This document shows positions 1 to 5,846 of a stretch of 10,196 bases of DNA, piece after piece. The translations under genes were made by a program, and so were the position numbers. Origin of the DNA: Baffinella frigidus (taxonomy: Eukaryota; Cryptophyceae; Cryptomonadales; Baffinellaceae). The notes under the pieces are model-generated. The model worked only from the letters and a program-made list of their open reading frames with translations, was not told the origin of the DNA and ran no database searches. The stretch spans positions 163,919 to 174,114 of the forward strand of contig MU647183.1 of NCBI GenBank assembly GCA_026770585.1, in the 5' to 3' direction. How positions within the stretch are numbered: position 1 is the first letter of the stretch; the number at the start of each line of letters is the position of its first letter.

Positions 1-118
1 GCAGGGTCCTAGGGGGGGGCGGTTTCTCATGAGCGAGGTACCCCTGTACGACCCTAGGCATGGTCCTGCTGCAGGGTCCTAGGGGGGGGCGGTTTTTCAT
101 GAGCGAGGTACCCCTGTA
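1..118. repeat. Tandem half-copies of type 1 palindromic MITE
   Basis: Two right arms of the type 1 element lie in direct tandem (1-48 and 71-118). Each ends in GAGGTACCCCTGTA. Positions 49-70 resemble the central part of the element, so the period is about 70 bp, and the second copy has core plus right arm but no left arm. The first copy is cut by the window edge. This could be a tandem duplication of a half-element, or two elements fused by deletion. Confidence 0.75.
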
Positions 119-334
119 CAACTTGGCGGCTGAGCTGCAGCCCGCGCGTTGGACCAAAAAGTCTCGGCCTACGGTAGGAGGTCCTAGGCAATGCCGTAGG
201 CCTAACTACCCCATTTTCAGGCCGTTACCCTAGTAAAGTGCCCCCTGAGCTGGGAACCGCAGCGTCTGGGGACACGCCCCATGTGACCCGTAGCCTTCTG
301 AGCGGAACGAAACAAATCCAAGCAAGTCCTCCTC
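119..334. other. Intergenic DNA with a short palindrome
   Basis: I see no credible ORF or RNA gene here. The only structure is a 9-bp inverted repeat, GGCCTACGG at 166-174 and CCGTAGGCC at 194-202, around a GTCCTAGGCAAT-type spacer. It resembles the cores of the neighbouring MITEs and may be a decayed remnant. Confidence 0.5.
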
Positions 335-454
335 TACAGGGGTACCTCGCTCATAAGAAACCGCGCCCCCCTAGGACCCTACAGTAGGACCATGCCTAGG
401 GTCCTGTGGTGATCCTAGGGGTGGGCCGTTTCTTATGAGCGAGGTACCCGTGTA
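335..454. mobile_element. Type 1 MITE, full length
   Basis: This 120-bp copy can fold back over nearly its whole length. It starts TACAGGGGTACCTCGCTCAT and ends with the inverted equivalent, ATGAGCGAGGTACCCGTGTA. The core contains CCCTACAGTAGG and CCTAGGGTCC. TA at both edges fits a TA target-site duplication, as in Tc1/mariner-like non-autonomous elements. There is no coding capacity. The superfamily is inferred from TSD and size only. Confidence 0.8.
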
Positions 455-486
455 AAGTCAATCAGACTACTCCTGCACGGGGCTTG

Positions 487-594
487 ATCCTCTGCATCGG
501 GGGGCCTGAATGTGATCCGAAAGGAAGCATGGCCTTTCTACAGAACCAGTTCCGGTGTCCGCCTATGTTGGGAGCTCGAAGAACCTAAAGAACC
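487..594 (+). repeat. Dispersed ~110-nt module, copy a
   Basis: This is one of about eight copies in the window. It starts near GATCCTCTGCA, contains GATCCGAAAGGAAGCATGG, and ends GAGCTCGAAGAACCTAAAG. Two short stems are possible: GAAAGG with CCTTTC, and AGTTCC with GGGAGCT (one wobble). The CCTAAAGGACCTAAAG-type tail is a short tandem repeat, as in some SINEs, but there is no convincing A or B box. The family is unknown. One frame is open (V-I-R-K-E-A-W-P-F-Y...), but I see no sign of codon-level conservation. Confidence 0.65.
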
Positions 595-694
595 CAACGG
601 ACCACAGACAGAACAGGAAGGACGTTCAGAGGAGGTGCGGGCGTGTTGGAATTAATACAAGTCTCTCTCTGGGCCCACAGCTCTACAAGGTTGA

Positions 695-809
695 GACCCC
701 GCTTAAGAGGAGAAAGGCCGCGCTGGCCCAGGCCCAACCACGAGCGAGATCTAAGATACCTTCATTAGTCAACCATCGAGGCTCATCACCTGTCCGACCG
801 AGGCTCACA
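695..809. mobile_element. Solo arm of the long-TIR MITE
   Basis: This stretch matches the right inverted arm of the 323-bp element at 8859-9181 (arm 9067-9181) in both length and sequence. It runs from GACCCCGCTTA to CCGAGGCTCACA. No left arm or core lies upstream. It is a truncated or recombined copy and shows that the family is dispersed. Confidence 0.75.
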
Positions 810-833
810 AAGGTCTGTTTTGGCAGATTCTTC

Positions 834-901
834 AGTGCGCCGCCCCTAGGGTGGTCATATTCCTAGGACTAGCCCTACTGTAGGACCCTAGGCGGTGCGT
901 A
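834..901. repeat. Type 1 MITE core remnant
   Basis: An imperfect palindrome has arms GCGCCGCCCCTAGGGT and ACCCTAGGCGGTGCGT around a core with CCTAGGACTAG and CCCTACTGTAGG. The core resembles the centre of type 1 elements, but the CAGGGGTACCTCGC ends are missing. It is probably a decayed copy. Confidence 0.5.
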
Positions 902-1030
902 TCCTTGATTTCGAGTATCCCCTGTAGGTCCTCACACAGGCTGATGCACGGGAGAGAACCGAAAGCGAGGAGGGAATAACAAAAGGGTTGAAGGACTTTT
1001 ACCTGAAAGCCAAGGCCGGATTCCGGCATG

Positions 1031-1093
1031 GCAGAACAAGTTCCGGTGTCTGCCTATGATGGGAGCTCGAAGAACCTAAAGGACCTAAAGGAC
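1031..1093 (+). repeat. Dispersed module, truncated copy b
   Basis: Only the 3' half of the module is present, from CAGAACAAGTTCCGGTG through GAGCTCGAAGAACCTAAAGG to the tail. The tail carries two GGACCTAAAG units. The 5' GATCCGAAAGG half is missing, as expected for a 5'-truncated dispersed repeat. Confidence 0.65.
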
Positions 1094-1148
1094 GGCCCTG
1101 ACTGTCTTGTGTGCCGAGTTTGCTCAAGAGCGGTACCCGAGAGGTCTC

Positions 1149-1253
1149 TATCCCGTAAGTGGCCAGTAGGTTCATACGCCCTACCGTAGGGCCCTAGGAC
1201 CTGCCTAGGACCTCTTGGCGGTCAATTTTGACCTCATGGCCACTCAAGGGATA
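1149..1253. mobile_element. Type 2 MITE, full length
   Basis: This 105-bp element has inverted ends TATCCCGTAAGTGGCCA and TGGCCACTCAAGGGATA. TA at each edge fits a TA target duplication. Its core, CCCTACCGTAGGGCCCTAGG, resembles the type 1 core. The second full copy at 5990-6094 has exactly the same length and is roughly 90% identical by eye. Confidence 0.8.
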
Positions 1254-1329
1254 AAGAGAAAACTTGTTGATTCGGATCGCAGCCGAGATGGCCACCATCT
1301 ATTCGCTTGCGAGCAGGCCTGGGTTTGGC
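1254..1329. other. Short unassigned spacer
   Basis: This lies between the type 2 element and the next type 1 element. I see no ORF or repeat that I can name. Confidence 0.4.
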
Positions 1330-1450
1330 TACAGGGGTACCTCGCTCATAAGAAACCGCCTCCCCCTAGGACCCTACAGTAGGCCTATGTCTAGGGCCCT
1401 ATGGTGGTCCTAGGGGGGTGGGTGTTTCGTATGAGCGAGGTACCCCTGTA
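1330..1450. mobile_element. Type 1 MITE, full length
   Basis: This 121-bp copy has near-perfect ends TACAGGGGTACCTCGCTCAT and ATGAGCGAGGTACCCCTGTA. The centre carries CCCTACAGTAGGCCTATG and GGTGGTCCTAGG. TA is present at both edges. There is no coding content. Confidence 0.85.
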
Positions 1451-1570
1451 GGACTTGGCCGCGCAAAACAGCACTAGAAGTGTCGGTTTCGATCCGTGAT
1501 AAACGTCTTTTTCTCACTATCTAGAAGAGGTTCTTGAAGAGGAGGCCGGCGAGGTTTCCTAGAACATGTG

Positions 1571-1685
1571 CAGGGATACCTTGCTCATAAGGCGCCCCCC
1601 CCCCCCCCGGACCACCGTAGGGCCATAGATAGGCCTACTGCAGGGTCCTAGGGGGGTGCGCCTCCTTATGAGTCAGGTACCCCTC
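1571..1685. mobile_element. Type 1 MITE, diverged copy
   Basis: The ends are decayed: CAGGGATACCTTGCTCATAAG on the left and CTTATGAGTCAGGTACCCCT on the right. A run of 14 Cs replaces the usual CCGCCCCCCCTAGG stretch. The core ACCACCGTAGGGCC...GGCCTACTGCAGGG shows it lies in the opposite orientation to the 1330 copy. Confidence 0.7.
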
Positions 1686-1686
1686 C

Positions 1687-1810
1687 GATTTCTGCCGCGA
1701 TCCTCTGTACAGGGGGGCTTGATGTGATCCGAAAGAAAGCATGGCCTTTCTACAGAACCAGTTCCGGTGTCCGCCTATGTTGGGATCTCGAAGAACCTAA
1801 AGGACCTAAA
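1687..1810 (+). repeat. Dispersed module, copy c
   Basis: This full copy includes the leader TTTCTGCCGCGATCCTCTG and runs through GATCCGAAAGAAAGCATGG to CCTAAAGGACCTAAA. Compared with copies at 487 and 4629 it has only scattered substitutions. The open frame through it is carried by the repeat and runs out into MITE DNA, so I do not call a gene. Confidence 0.7.
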
Positions 1811-1914
1811 TGGAGCGATACCCCTAGTTCCTTCGGGGCGGTGTGTGTCCTGTGGGTCGTGTCCGGGGTCACGTCCGGATCAGACACGATAGAGGTGGTC
1901 CTCAGGTCACGGGG

Positions 1915-2036
1915 TACAGGGGTACCTCGCTCATAAGAAACAGCCCCCCCCCCTAGGACCACCATAGGGCCCTAGGCATAGGCCTACTGTAGGGTCCCAG
2001 GGGGGGTCGGTTCTTTATGAGCGAGATACCCCTGTT
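1915..2036. mobile_element. Type 1 MITE, full length, inverted orientation
   Basis: The left end is TACAGGGGTACCTCGCTCAT. The right end is GAGCGAGATACCCCTGTT, with TGTT instead of TGTA. The core reads ACCACCATAGGGCCCTAGGC...CCTACTGTAGGG, the reverse orientation of the 335 and 1330 copies. Only 33 bp separate it from the next element. Confidence 0.8.
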
Positions 2037-2069
2037 CACGCCGCAGCACCCCGAGAGCATTATCTGAGG

Positions 2070-2191
2070 TACAGGGGTACCTCGCTCATAAAAAAGCGTC
2101 CCCCCCTAGGGCCCTACAGTAGGACTATGCCTAGGGTCCTATGGTGGTCCTAGGGGGGGGGGCAGTTCCTCATGAGCGAGGTACCCCTGTA
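2070..2191. mobile_element. Type 1 MITE, full length
   Basis: This 122-bp copy has both ends intact (TACAGGGGTACC...GGTACCCCTGTA) and TA at each edge. The core CCCTACAGTAGGACTATGCC matches the 335 copy. It sits just upstream of unit A. Confidence 0.85.
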
Positions 2192-2328
2192 TCCGTGCGT
2201 GCAGCTTCTATCAGCGTAACGATGGGATACCACACAGGGCCATACGCCGACTTGAGGTCCTGGTGTGTGTGTGCGTATGGGAATAATGCCGTATGCCTTC
2301 ACATGCCCGAGTGAGGACTACCCTTTAG

Positions 2329-2456
2329 CCGGTTGCTGCTGCGATCCTCTGCACCGGGGGGCTTGATGTGATCCGAAAGGAAGCATGGCTTTTCTGCAAA
2401 ATCAGTTCCGGTGCCCGCCTGTGGTGGGAGTTGTAAGAGCCCAAAAGACCCAAGGA
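2329..2456 (+). repeat. Dispersed module, copy d (variant subfamily)
   Basis: This copy has GATCCGAAAGGAAGCATGG followed by CTTTTCTGCAAAATCAGTTCC, and a diverged tail, GTTGTAAGAGCCCAAAAGACCC. It shares these variants with copy h at 6763-6893 because both lie in the duplicated D1 block. Confidence 0.7.
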
Positions 2457-2475
2457 GCACTCAGCGTTGATGGCC

Positions 2476-2481
2476 TTTATT
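2476..2481 (-). promoter_or_regulatory. Candidate polyadenylation signal AATAAA
   Basis: AATAAA reads on the minus strand about 85 nt downstream of the stop codon of the minus-strand ORF. The same hexamer is present at 6914-6919 below the second copy. It is a plausible 3' processing signal if the ORF is transcribed, but a hexamer is weak evidence and usage in this lineage is unknown. Confidence 0.3.
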
Positions 2482-2565
2482 TCCATACATACATGTGATC
2501 CTACATACTCGCACAACGTCTCGTGGTCGCTCACCCTGGGGGCGTGTCCCATCCACATCTCACCC

Positions 2566-3120
2566 TCACGCACTCACATCGAGGATGAACCGCACGGCGT
2601 TCACCTCAACAGTCTTCGCAGACCCCGCCTGCAGGAGGGTGACTGCACCGCCGGGGTCTTGCACCTCCTCGGCCTCGGCCGCGGCGATCAACTGGGCGTT
2701 GTTCTCAACGACGCCGCCGCGCGCCTTGAACACTGGGAACATGCTCCCCAGCTGCTCCGTCTCAGAGGGCTCGGCCTCGGCCGCGGCGATCAACTGGGCG
2801 TTGTTCTCGACGACGCCGCCGCGCGCCTTGAACACCGGGTACATGCTCCTCAGCTGTTCCGTCTCAGAGGACACGACGAACAGCCCCAACGGCAAGCGCC
2901 GCTGCGCTGCGCACGCAAGGTCCGCCAGGCTCTGCGCGACGTGCGCTTCCTTGGTCTCGGCCCCGACCACGAACAGGTCGTTGCTCTCGATGACGCCGGC
3001 CCGGCCCTGCAACAAGACCGACAGCGCCCGCGCTCCCGCCGGAACGCACTTCGGAGACGCCGCGCCCACCTTCAACCACACCCCCCGGAGTCCGCCCATC
3101 GATGCTCTCATGCCAGCCAT
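2566..3120 (-). CDS. Hypothetical protein with two 34-aa tandem repeats (184 aa), copy A
   Basis: I do not recognise the family. The 184-aa ORF has two nearly identical 34-residue repeats, residues 85-118 and 119-152, each starting SETEQL and carrying VFKARGGVVENNAQLIAAAE. At DNA level this is a 102-bp tandem repeat. A diverged third copy may lie at about 39-58 (GRAGVIESNDLFVVGAE). There is no obvious signal peptide or membrane segment. ATG at 3120 is the first in frame; an in-frame TGA lies ten codons upstream. The stop is at the GTGAGTGCGTGA run, so GTGAGT could also be a splice donor and the ORF one exon. AATAAA follows at 2476-2481. The paralogue at 7004-7513 keeps this frame open, while both long plus-strand frames across the region are broken there. 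That favours the minus strand. Substitutions between copies are mostly non-synonymous, so function is unproven. Confidence 0.4.
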   Translation of the reverse strand: MAGMRASMGGLRGVWLKVGAASPKCVPAGARALSVLLQGRAGVIESNDLFVVGAETKEAHVAQSLADLACAAQRRLPLGLFVVSSETEQLRSMYPVFKARGGVVENNAQLIAAAEAEPSETEQLGSMFPVFKARGGVVENNAQLIAAAEAEEVQDPGGAVTLLQAGSAKTVEVNAVRFILDVSA

Positions 3121-3590
3121 CTGACTCTGGTTTCTTGGGTTCCCACTTCAGCCTCGTCCTGATACAAGATAGATGACGGGCAGGGTTGACCCCTGTTCCC
3201 ACAATGGGATTTTTTTTGACCCATGGACGGGGATGGCGTGTTCCGCGGTTGGTGGATAAGAACACCGTATCCATACGGTTGTCAGCAAGAACTAAGTCAA
3301 TTATTTGTGGGCATTTTTGGCAACTTTTGCCGATTTCCAGGGAACACAATTGAAAGACGCACCCCTCGTGCGTAGAAGGGGGTCAGGACCTCCTTACAAG
3401 GAAGTCGTGACCGGACTAGAGCGGTTGTCACACCTGTCAGCCACGGACCCACGGACCGGGATTAAACTGTGGAACAAGGGTTCCAATTCCGGCCACTTTT
3501 GACCCTAAAGTTTTAGAGTTTTAGGTTTCGAAAACGTGAAGAGTGGCCGAAATTGGAGCCCTTGCACCGGAATTTCTGTCCGGCAAAAAA
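3121..3590. other. Conserved 5' flank of the minus-strand ORF
   Basis: This non-coding part of block D1 is well conserved up to about 3445 in copy B (7514-7997). It contains a 6-bp hairpin, ACGCAC/GTGCGT, around CCCTC near 3356-3372. A second possible hairpin is GGCAA-CTTT-TGCC near 3319-3331. I could not identify a TATA-like or initiator element with confidence. Short ORFs here are broken by stops or indels in the other copy. Confidence 0.45.
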
Positions 3591-3690
3591 GCGATCCGAA
3601 AGCAAAAATGCTGTTTCTGCGGTCCTTTCTAGAATTCAGATGCTACGGAAGGGCGTGTCGTTGGGCCATGTTGGGAGAAATTAAAAACAT
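3591..3690 (+). repeat. Dispersed module, diverged subfamily, copy e
   Basis: It contains GATCCGAAAGCAAAAATGC, CTACGGAAGGGCGTGTCG and GGCCATGTTGGGAGAAATT. It is much closer to copy f at 4239-4337 than to the 487/1687/4629 group, so at least two subfamilies exist. The CCTAAAGG tail is missing. Confidence 0.6.
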
Positions 3691-3708
3691 CCCGCCGGCA
3701 GGCTGGCG

Positions 3709-3762
3709 GAGTGGGGGGGGGAGAGGAGAGAGAGAGAGAGAGGCGAGATTACTGATTACGGG

Positions 3763-3815
<53 letters not shown>

Positions 3816-3932
3816 GAGTGAGGGAGGATATATCCATCATAGAGAGAGAGAGAGAAGGAGAGAGGGAGAGAGGGAGAGAGGGAGGAGGGAGGGGGGGAGA
3901 GGGAGGGAGACAGGGGAGGATAGGGAGGGAGG

Positions 3933-3981
<49 letters not shown>

Positions 3982-3998
3982 GGGGAGAGGGGAGGGGA
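3709..3998 (+). repeat. GA-rich purine tract (microsatellite)
   Basis: About 290 bp of almost pure purine on the + strand, mostly (GA)n with GGGAGA and GGAGG variants. Breaks occur near 3742-3758 (with GATTACTGATTAC) and 3830-3840 (with ATATATCCATCAT). Long homopurine stretches of this kind can adopt triplex (H-DNA) structures. ORFs through it (E-R-E-R and S-L-S-L runs) are repeat artefacts. Confidence 0.9.
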
Positions 3999-4180
3999 CC
4001 GCGTGTCGGGTGGCTGAGAGTCTCGTCAAAACCAAGGGGAATCATGCCCCATGTCAAAACCGAGGGAGGTTTCCCGTGGTCCCTCATTCCTGGTTACTGA
4101 AGTCCGGTCAGTGGTGTATCGCGCGCTCCACTGTCGCCAACGACGGTGGATTCTTTCCTGTCAGGTTTTTGGTCCCAGGA
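3999..4180. repeat. Segmental duplication block D2, copy A
   Basis: It matches 8589-8764 in direct orientation. Shared stretches include GTGGCTGAGAG, CTCGTCAAAACC, ATTCCTGGTTACTGAA, TCAGTGGTG and GGTTTTTGGTCCC. Copy A has an extra repeat of the GTCAAAACC motif; copy B has other small insertions. It keeps the same order between D1 and D3 in both units. Confidence 0.85.
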
Positions 4181-4238
4181 TACAGAGAGAGCCACCCTTT
4201 ATCCCCTCTTCTCGAGCCTCTGCACTGGAGAGCTAAAC

Positions 4239-4337
4239 GCGATCCGAAAGCAGAAATGCTGTTTTTGCAGATCTTTTCTACGGAAAGGCGTTTCGTTGGG
4301 CTATGTTGGGAGAAATCAAAACCTAAAGGACCTAAAG
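4239..4337 (+). repeat. Dispersed module, diverged subfamily, copy f
   Basis: It contains GATCCGAAAGCAGAAATGC, CTACGGAAAGGCGTTTCG and TATGTTGGGAGAAATC, and ends with a complete CCTAAAGGACCTAAAG tail. Copy e is its nearest relative. The tail is shared with the main subfamily. Confidence 0.65.
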
Positions 4338-4480
4338 CTCTCCCTTAACTTTGCTGACTTCCGCACATAAGGGGAAACCTCTACACATCCACCTTTCTCT
4401 CTCCCTCAACGTTGCTGACTTCCGTACATTGGGGGAAACCTTTACATTTGCTTGGGGAAACCTTCACATTTGCTTGGTTT
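4338..4480 (+). repeat. Short tandem repeat, 61-bp period plus nested 22-bp repeat
   Basis: CTCTCCCTTAACTTTGCTGA at 4338 recurs as CTCTCCCTCAACGTTGCTGA at 4399. Both are followed by CTTCCG(C/T)ACAT and GGGGAAACCT. Within the second unit, a TTGGGGGAAACCTTTACATT stretch is itself repeated directly at about 4452-4473. I see no coding signal. Confidence 0.7.
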
Positions 4481-4492
4481 GACATCTGAGGT

Positions 4493-4756
4493 ATCCGTGG
4501 TTGGAGCTCCTCTGAGCCCAACGATGGGATACCATATGGGCCTTCAGCCGACTTGCTTTATCCTGGTGTGTGTGTGCGAATGTGAAACTATTTGGTTCAA
4601 CTCAAACGCCCGATGAGGATACCCTTTAGCCGGTTTCTGCCGCGATCCTTTGTTCAGGGGGGCTTGATGTGATCCGAAAGGAAGCATGGCCTTTCTACAG
4701 AACAAGTTCCGGTGTCCGCCTATGTTGGGAGCTCGAAGAACCTAAAGGACCTAAAG
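4493..4756 (+). repeat. Leader plus dispersed module, copy g
   Basis: The module proper is 4629-4756 (CGGTTTCTGCCGCGATCC through GATCCGAAAGGAAGCATGG to CCTAAAGGACCTAAAG). Upstream, about 135 bp resemble 2193-2328, with AACGATGGGATACCA, CCGACTTG, CCTGGTGTGTGTGTGCG and ACCCTTTAGCCGGTT. The repeat unit is therefore longer than the 110-nt core in some copies, or the two pieces were duplicated together. Confidence 0.65.
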
Positions 4757-5051
4757 AAGAGGGTGGGGTCCGAACGCAACGGATTGCCCCTGGAAGTGTA
4801 TCCCAAATGGTGTCACGTGTAGAGGGGCTGCTTCCCCTCTACGTAGAGGAGACTGGGTCCCGGCATTGCGATGCTCCCAATACCCGAGTTCACCCGAGAT
4901 GGGTATGCGCCGGGGTTTGGTGGTAGGTTCACAGTATGTGAAGGGTCCGTGGATCTGCTGACTATGGGCTCAGATCAAATCCCTTCTTGGTCGTCTTCTT
5001 CCTCCGCATCTTCAGGGAGCGACCCCCAGAAATAGGCAAGACGGTGCCTGC
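4757..5051. other. Unassigned stretch with one perfect hairpin
   Basis: The start shares GAGGGTGGGGTCCGAACGCAA with about 9228-9248 in unit B. A 9-bp perfect hairpin, GTAGAGGGG/CCCCTCTAC with a 6-nt loop, lies at 4819-4842. The rest looks unique within the window. A short open frame runs from the module into this stretch but shows nothing recognisable. Confidence 0.45.
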
Positions 5052-5169
5052 ATTCAACGAAGCCTGGATCGATCTTTAGACTAAGAGAAGGCCCGGGTCG
5101 GCCGGCGAATCCCAGCTAATGCATCACGAAATCGAAATCGATAGTACTGGTATGTACATACAGTAGGCC

Positions 5170-5291
5170 TACAGGGGCACCTCGCTCATAAGAAGCTGCC
5201 CCCCTCCATAGGACCACCGTAAGACCCTAGACTTAGGCCTACTGTAGGGTCCTAGGAGGGGGCGGTTTCTTATGAGCGAGGTGCCCCTGTA
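5170..5291. mobile_element. Type 1 MITE with demonstrable TA target duplication
   Basis: The body is 5172-5289 (118 bp), from CAGGGGCACCTCGCTCAT to ATGAGCGAGGTGCCCCTG. TA is found at 5170-5171 and 5290-5291. The paralogous site in unit B reads through GTAGGCC-TA-TGCCTAGGG without the element (TA at 9391-9392), which defines the boundaries. Both arms carry GGCACC/GGTGCC where other copies have GGTACC, so the arms match each other. Confidence 0.92.
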
Positions 5292-5352
5292 TTCTTAGGG
5301 CTCTGTGACGATCCTAGAGGGGTGGGCGTTTCTTATGAGCGAGGTTCCCCTG
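5292..5352. mobile_element. Type 1 MITE remnant (core plus right arm)
   Basis: It continues the core that is interrupted by the insertion at 5172-5289: AGGGCTCTGTGACGATCC followed by the arm TTCTTATGAGCGAGGTTCCC. The left arm is missing. The paralogue is at 9382-9452 with the same truncation, so the truncation predates the duplication. Confidence 0.8.
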
Positions 5353-5355
5353 AAG

Positions 5356-5410
5356 GACCTGCCTAGCACCTCTTGGAGGTGAATTTTGACCCCCTCGCCA
5401 CTTAACGGCT
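5356..5410. mobile_element. Type 2 MITE right-half remnant
   Basis: GGACCTGCCTAGCACCTCTTGG followed by AATTTTGAC and CGCCACTTAACGGCTA corresponds to the right half of the type 2 element. The left half is missing. It is fused directly to the type 1 remnant, and unit B has the same fusion. Confidence 0.7.
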
Positions 5411-5492
5411 ACAAACATGAAATGGAAAACACGCAGGCACCAAATCCGGTGCGGGTGCTTAAGTTACGGGGTTGATTTTGTGATGTTTAGGC
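5411..5492 (+). repeat. Telomere-associated ~75-bp motif, copy T1
   Basis: It contains ACATGAAATGGAAAACACGC, CAAATCCGGTGCGGGT, CTTAAGTTACGGGGTTGA and TTTTGTGATGTT. Four copies (T1-T4) lie at the start of, or inside, the telomere-like arrays, at 5411, 5770, 9511 and 9791. I do not recognise it from a known subtelomere repeat. Confidence 0.7.
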
Positions 5493-5769
5493 TTTTGGGT
5501 TTGGGGTTTAGGGTTTAGGGTTTAGGGTTTAGGGTTTAGGGTTTAGGGTTTAGGGTTTAGGGTTCAGGGCTCAGGGTTTAAGGTTTAGGGTTTAGGGTTT
5601 AGGGTTTAGGCTTTAGGCTTTAGGGTTTAGGCTTTAGGGTTTAGGCTTTAGAGCTCAGGGTTTTGGATTTAGGGGTTCAGGGTTTGGGGTTCAGGGCATG
5701 GGGTTTAGGGTTTAGGGTTGAGGGTTTAAGGTTTAAGGTTTAGGATTTAGGATTTAGGGTTAAGGGTGA

Positions 5770-5846
5770 AGAACATGAAATCGAAGACACGCAGGCCCCA
5801 AATCCGTTGCGGGTTCTTAAGTTACGGGATTGAGTTGTGATGCCAA
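5770..5846 (+). repeat. Telomere-associated ~75-bp motif, copy T2
   Basis: It contains AGAACATGAAATCGAAGACAC, GCAGGCCCCAAATCCG and TTCTTAAGTTACGGGATTGA. It lies inside the interstitial array, about 359 bp after T1, so motif plus telomere-like block forms a higher-order unit. Confidence 0.7.

Larger units (their letters stand above)
2277..3582. repeat. Segmental duplication block D1, copy A
   Basis: This about 1.3-kb block is repeated in direct orientation at 6712-7997. It contains a dispersed module copy (2329-2456), the 184-aa minus-strand ORF (2566-3120) and about 460 bp of DNA 5' to that ORF. Identity is very high over the ORF and the adjacent 300 bp and decays at both edges. Differences include a 45-bp in-frame deletion in the ORF and small indels near 3235 and 3263. 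Confidence 0.9.
5052..5492. repeat. Segmental duplication block D3, copy A
   Basis: It matches 9273-9575 from ATTCAACGAAG through GATCGATCTTTAGACTAAG, the palindrome GTATGTACATAC (5150-5161) and the MITE remnants, into the start of the telomere-like array. Copy A is longer because a complete type 1 MITE is inserted at 5172-5289. Confidence 0.9.

Noticed and set aside
285-310. Dinoflagellate spliced-leader-like CCGTAGCC
   Set aside because: Only the first eight bases fit; the rest does not match the conserved leader, and there is no following donor site or gene.
555-866. 103-aa plus-strand ORF
   Set aside because: It is stitched across a module copy, the solo MITE arm and a MITE core remnant, with no recognisable domain.
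1724-1936. 70-aa ORF starting in module copy c, and a similar 85-aa ORF at 4669-4926
   Set aside because: The shared peptide comes from the repeated module only; downstream parts are unrelated and run into MITE or unique DNA. Starts are GTG, not ATG. I see no excess of silent change between copies.
1-2191. CRISPR-like array of regularly spaced palindromes
   Set aside because: The repeats are ~120-bp fold-back elements with irregular spacing, variable orientation and TA duplications, not short direct repeats with uniform spacers.
2467-3162. 231-aa and 209-aa plus-strand ORFs opposite the minus-strand ORF
   Set aside because: In copy B both frames acquire stops (TGA near 7191 and TAG near 7319), while the minus frame stays open. 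They are long because the region is GC-rich.
2864-3349. 161-aa minus-strand ORF in another frame, with a counterpart at 7302-7661
   Set aside because: The N-terminal parts do not correspond because of 1-bp and ~5-bp indels between copies. The C-terminal part is a frame-shadow of the repeat protein.
3305-3502. 65-aa plus-strand frame in the D1 flank
   Set aside because: It relies on a TTG start, and the same frame meets TAA early in copy B.
3536-4348. 270-aa plus-strand ORF, and minus-strand Ser/Leu-rich ORFs over the same region
   Set aside because: Most of the length is E-R-E-R or S-L-S-L, translated from the GA repeat. The ends come from repeat modules and block D2. There is no start context or conservation in unit B.
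4819-4842. Rho-independent-terminator-like hairpin GTAGAGGGG/CCCCTCTAC
   Set aside because: There is no T run after the stem, no gene ends there, and the context is eukaryotic.
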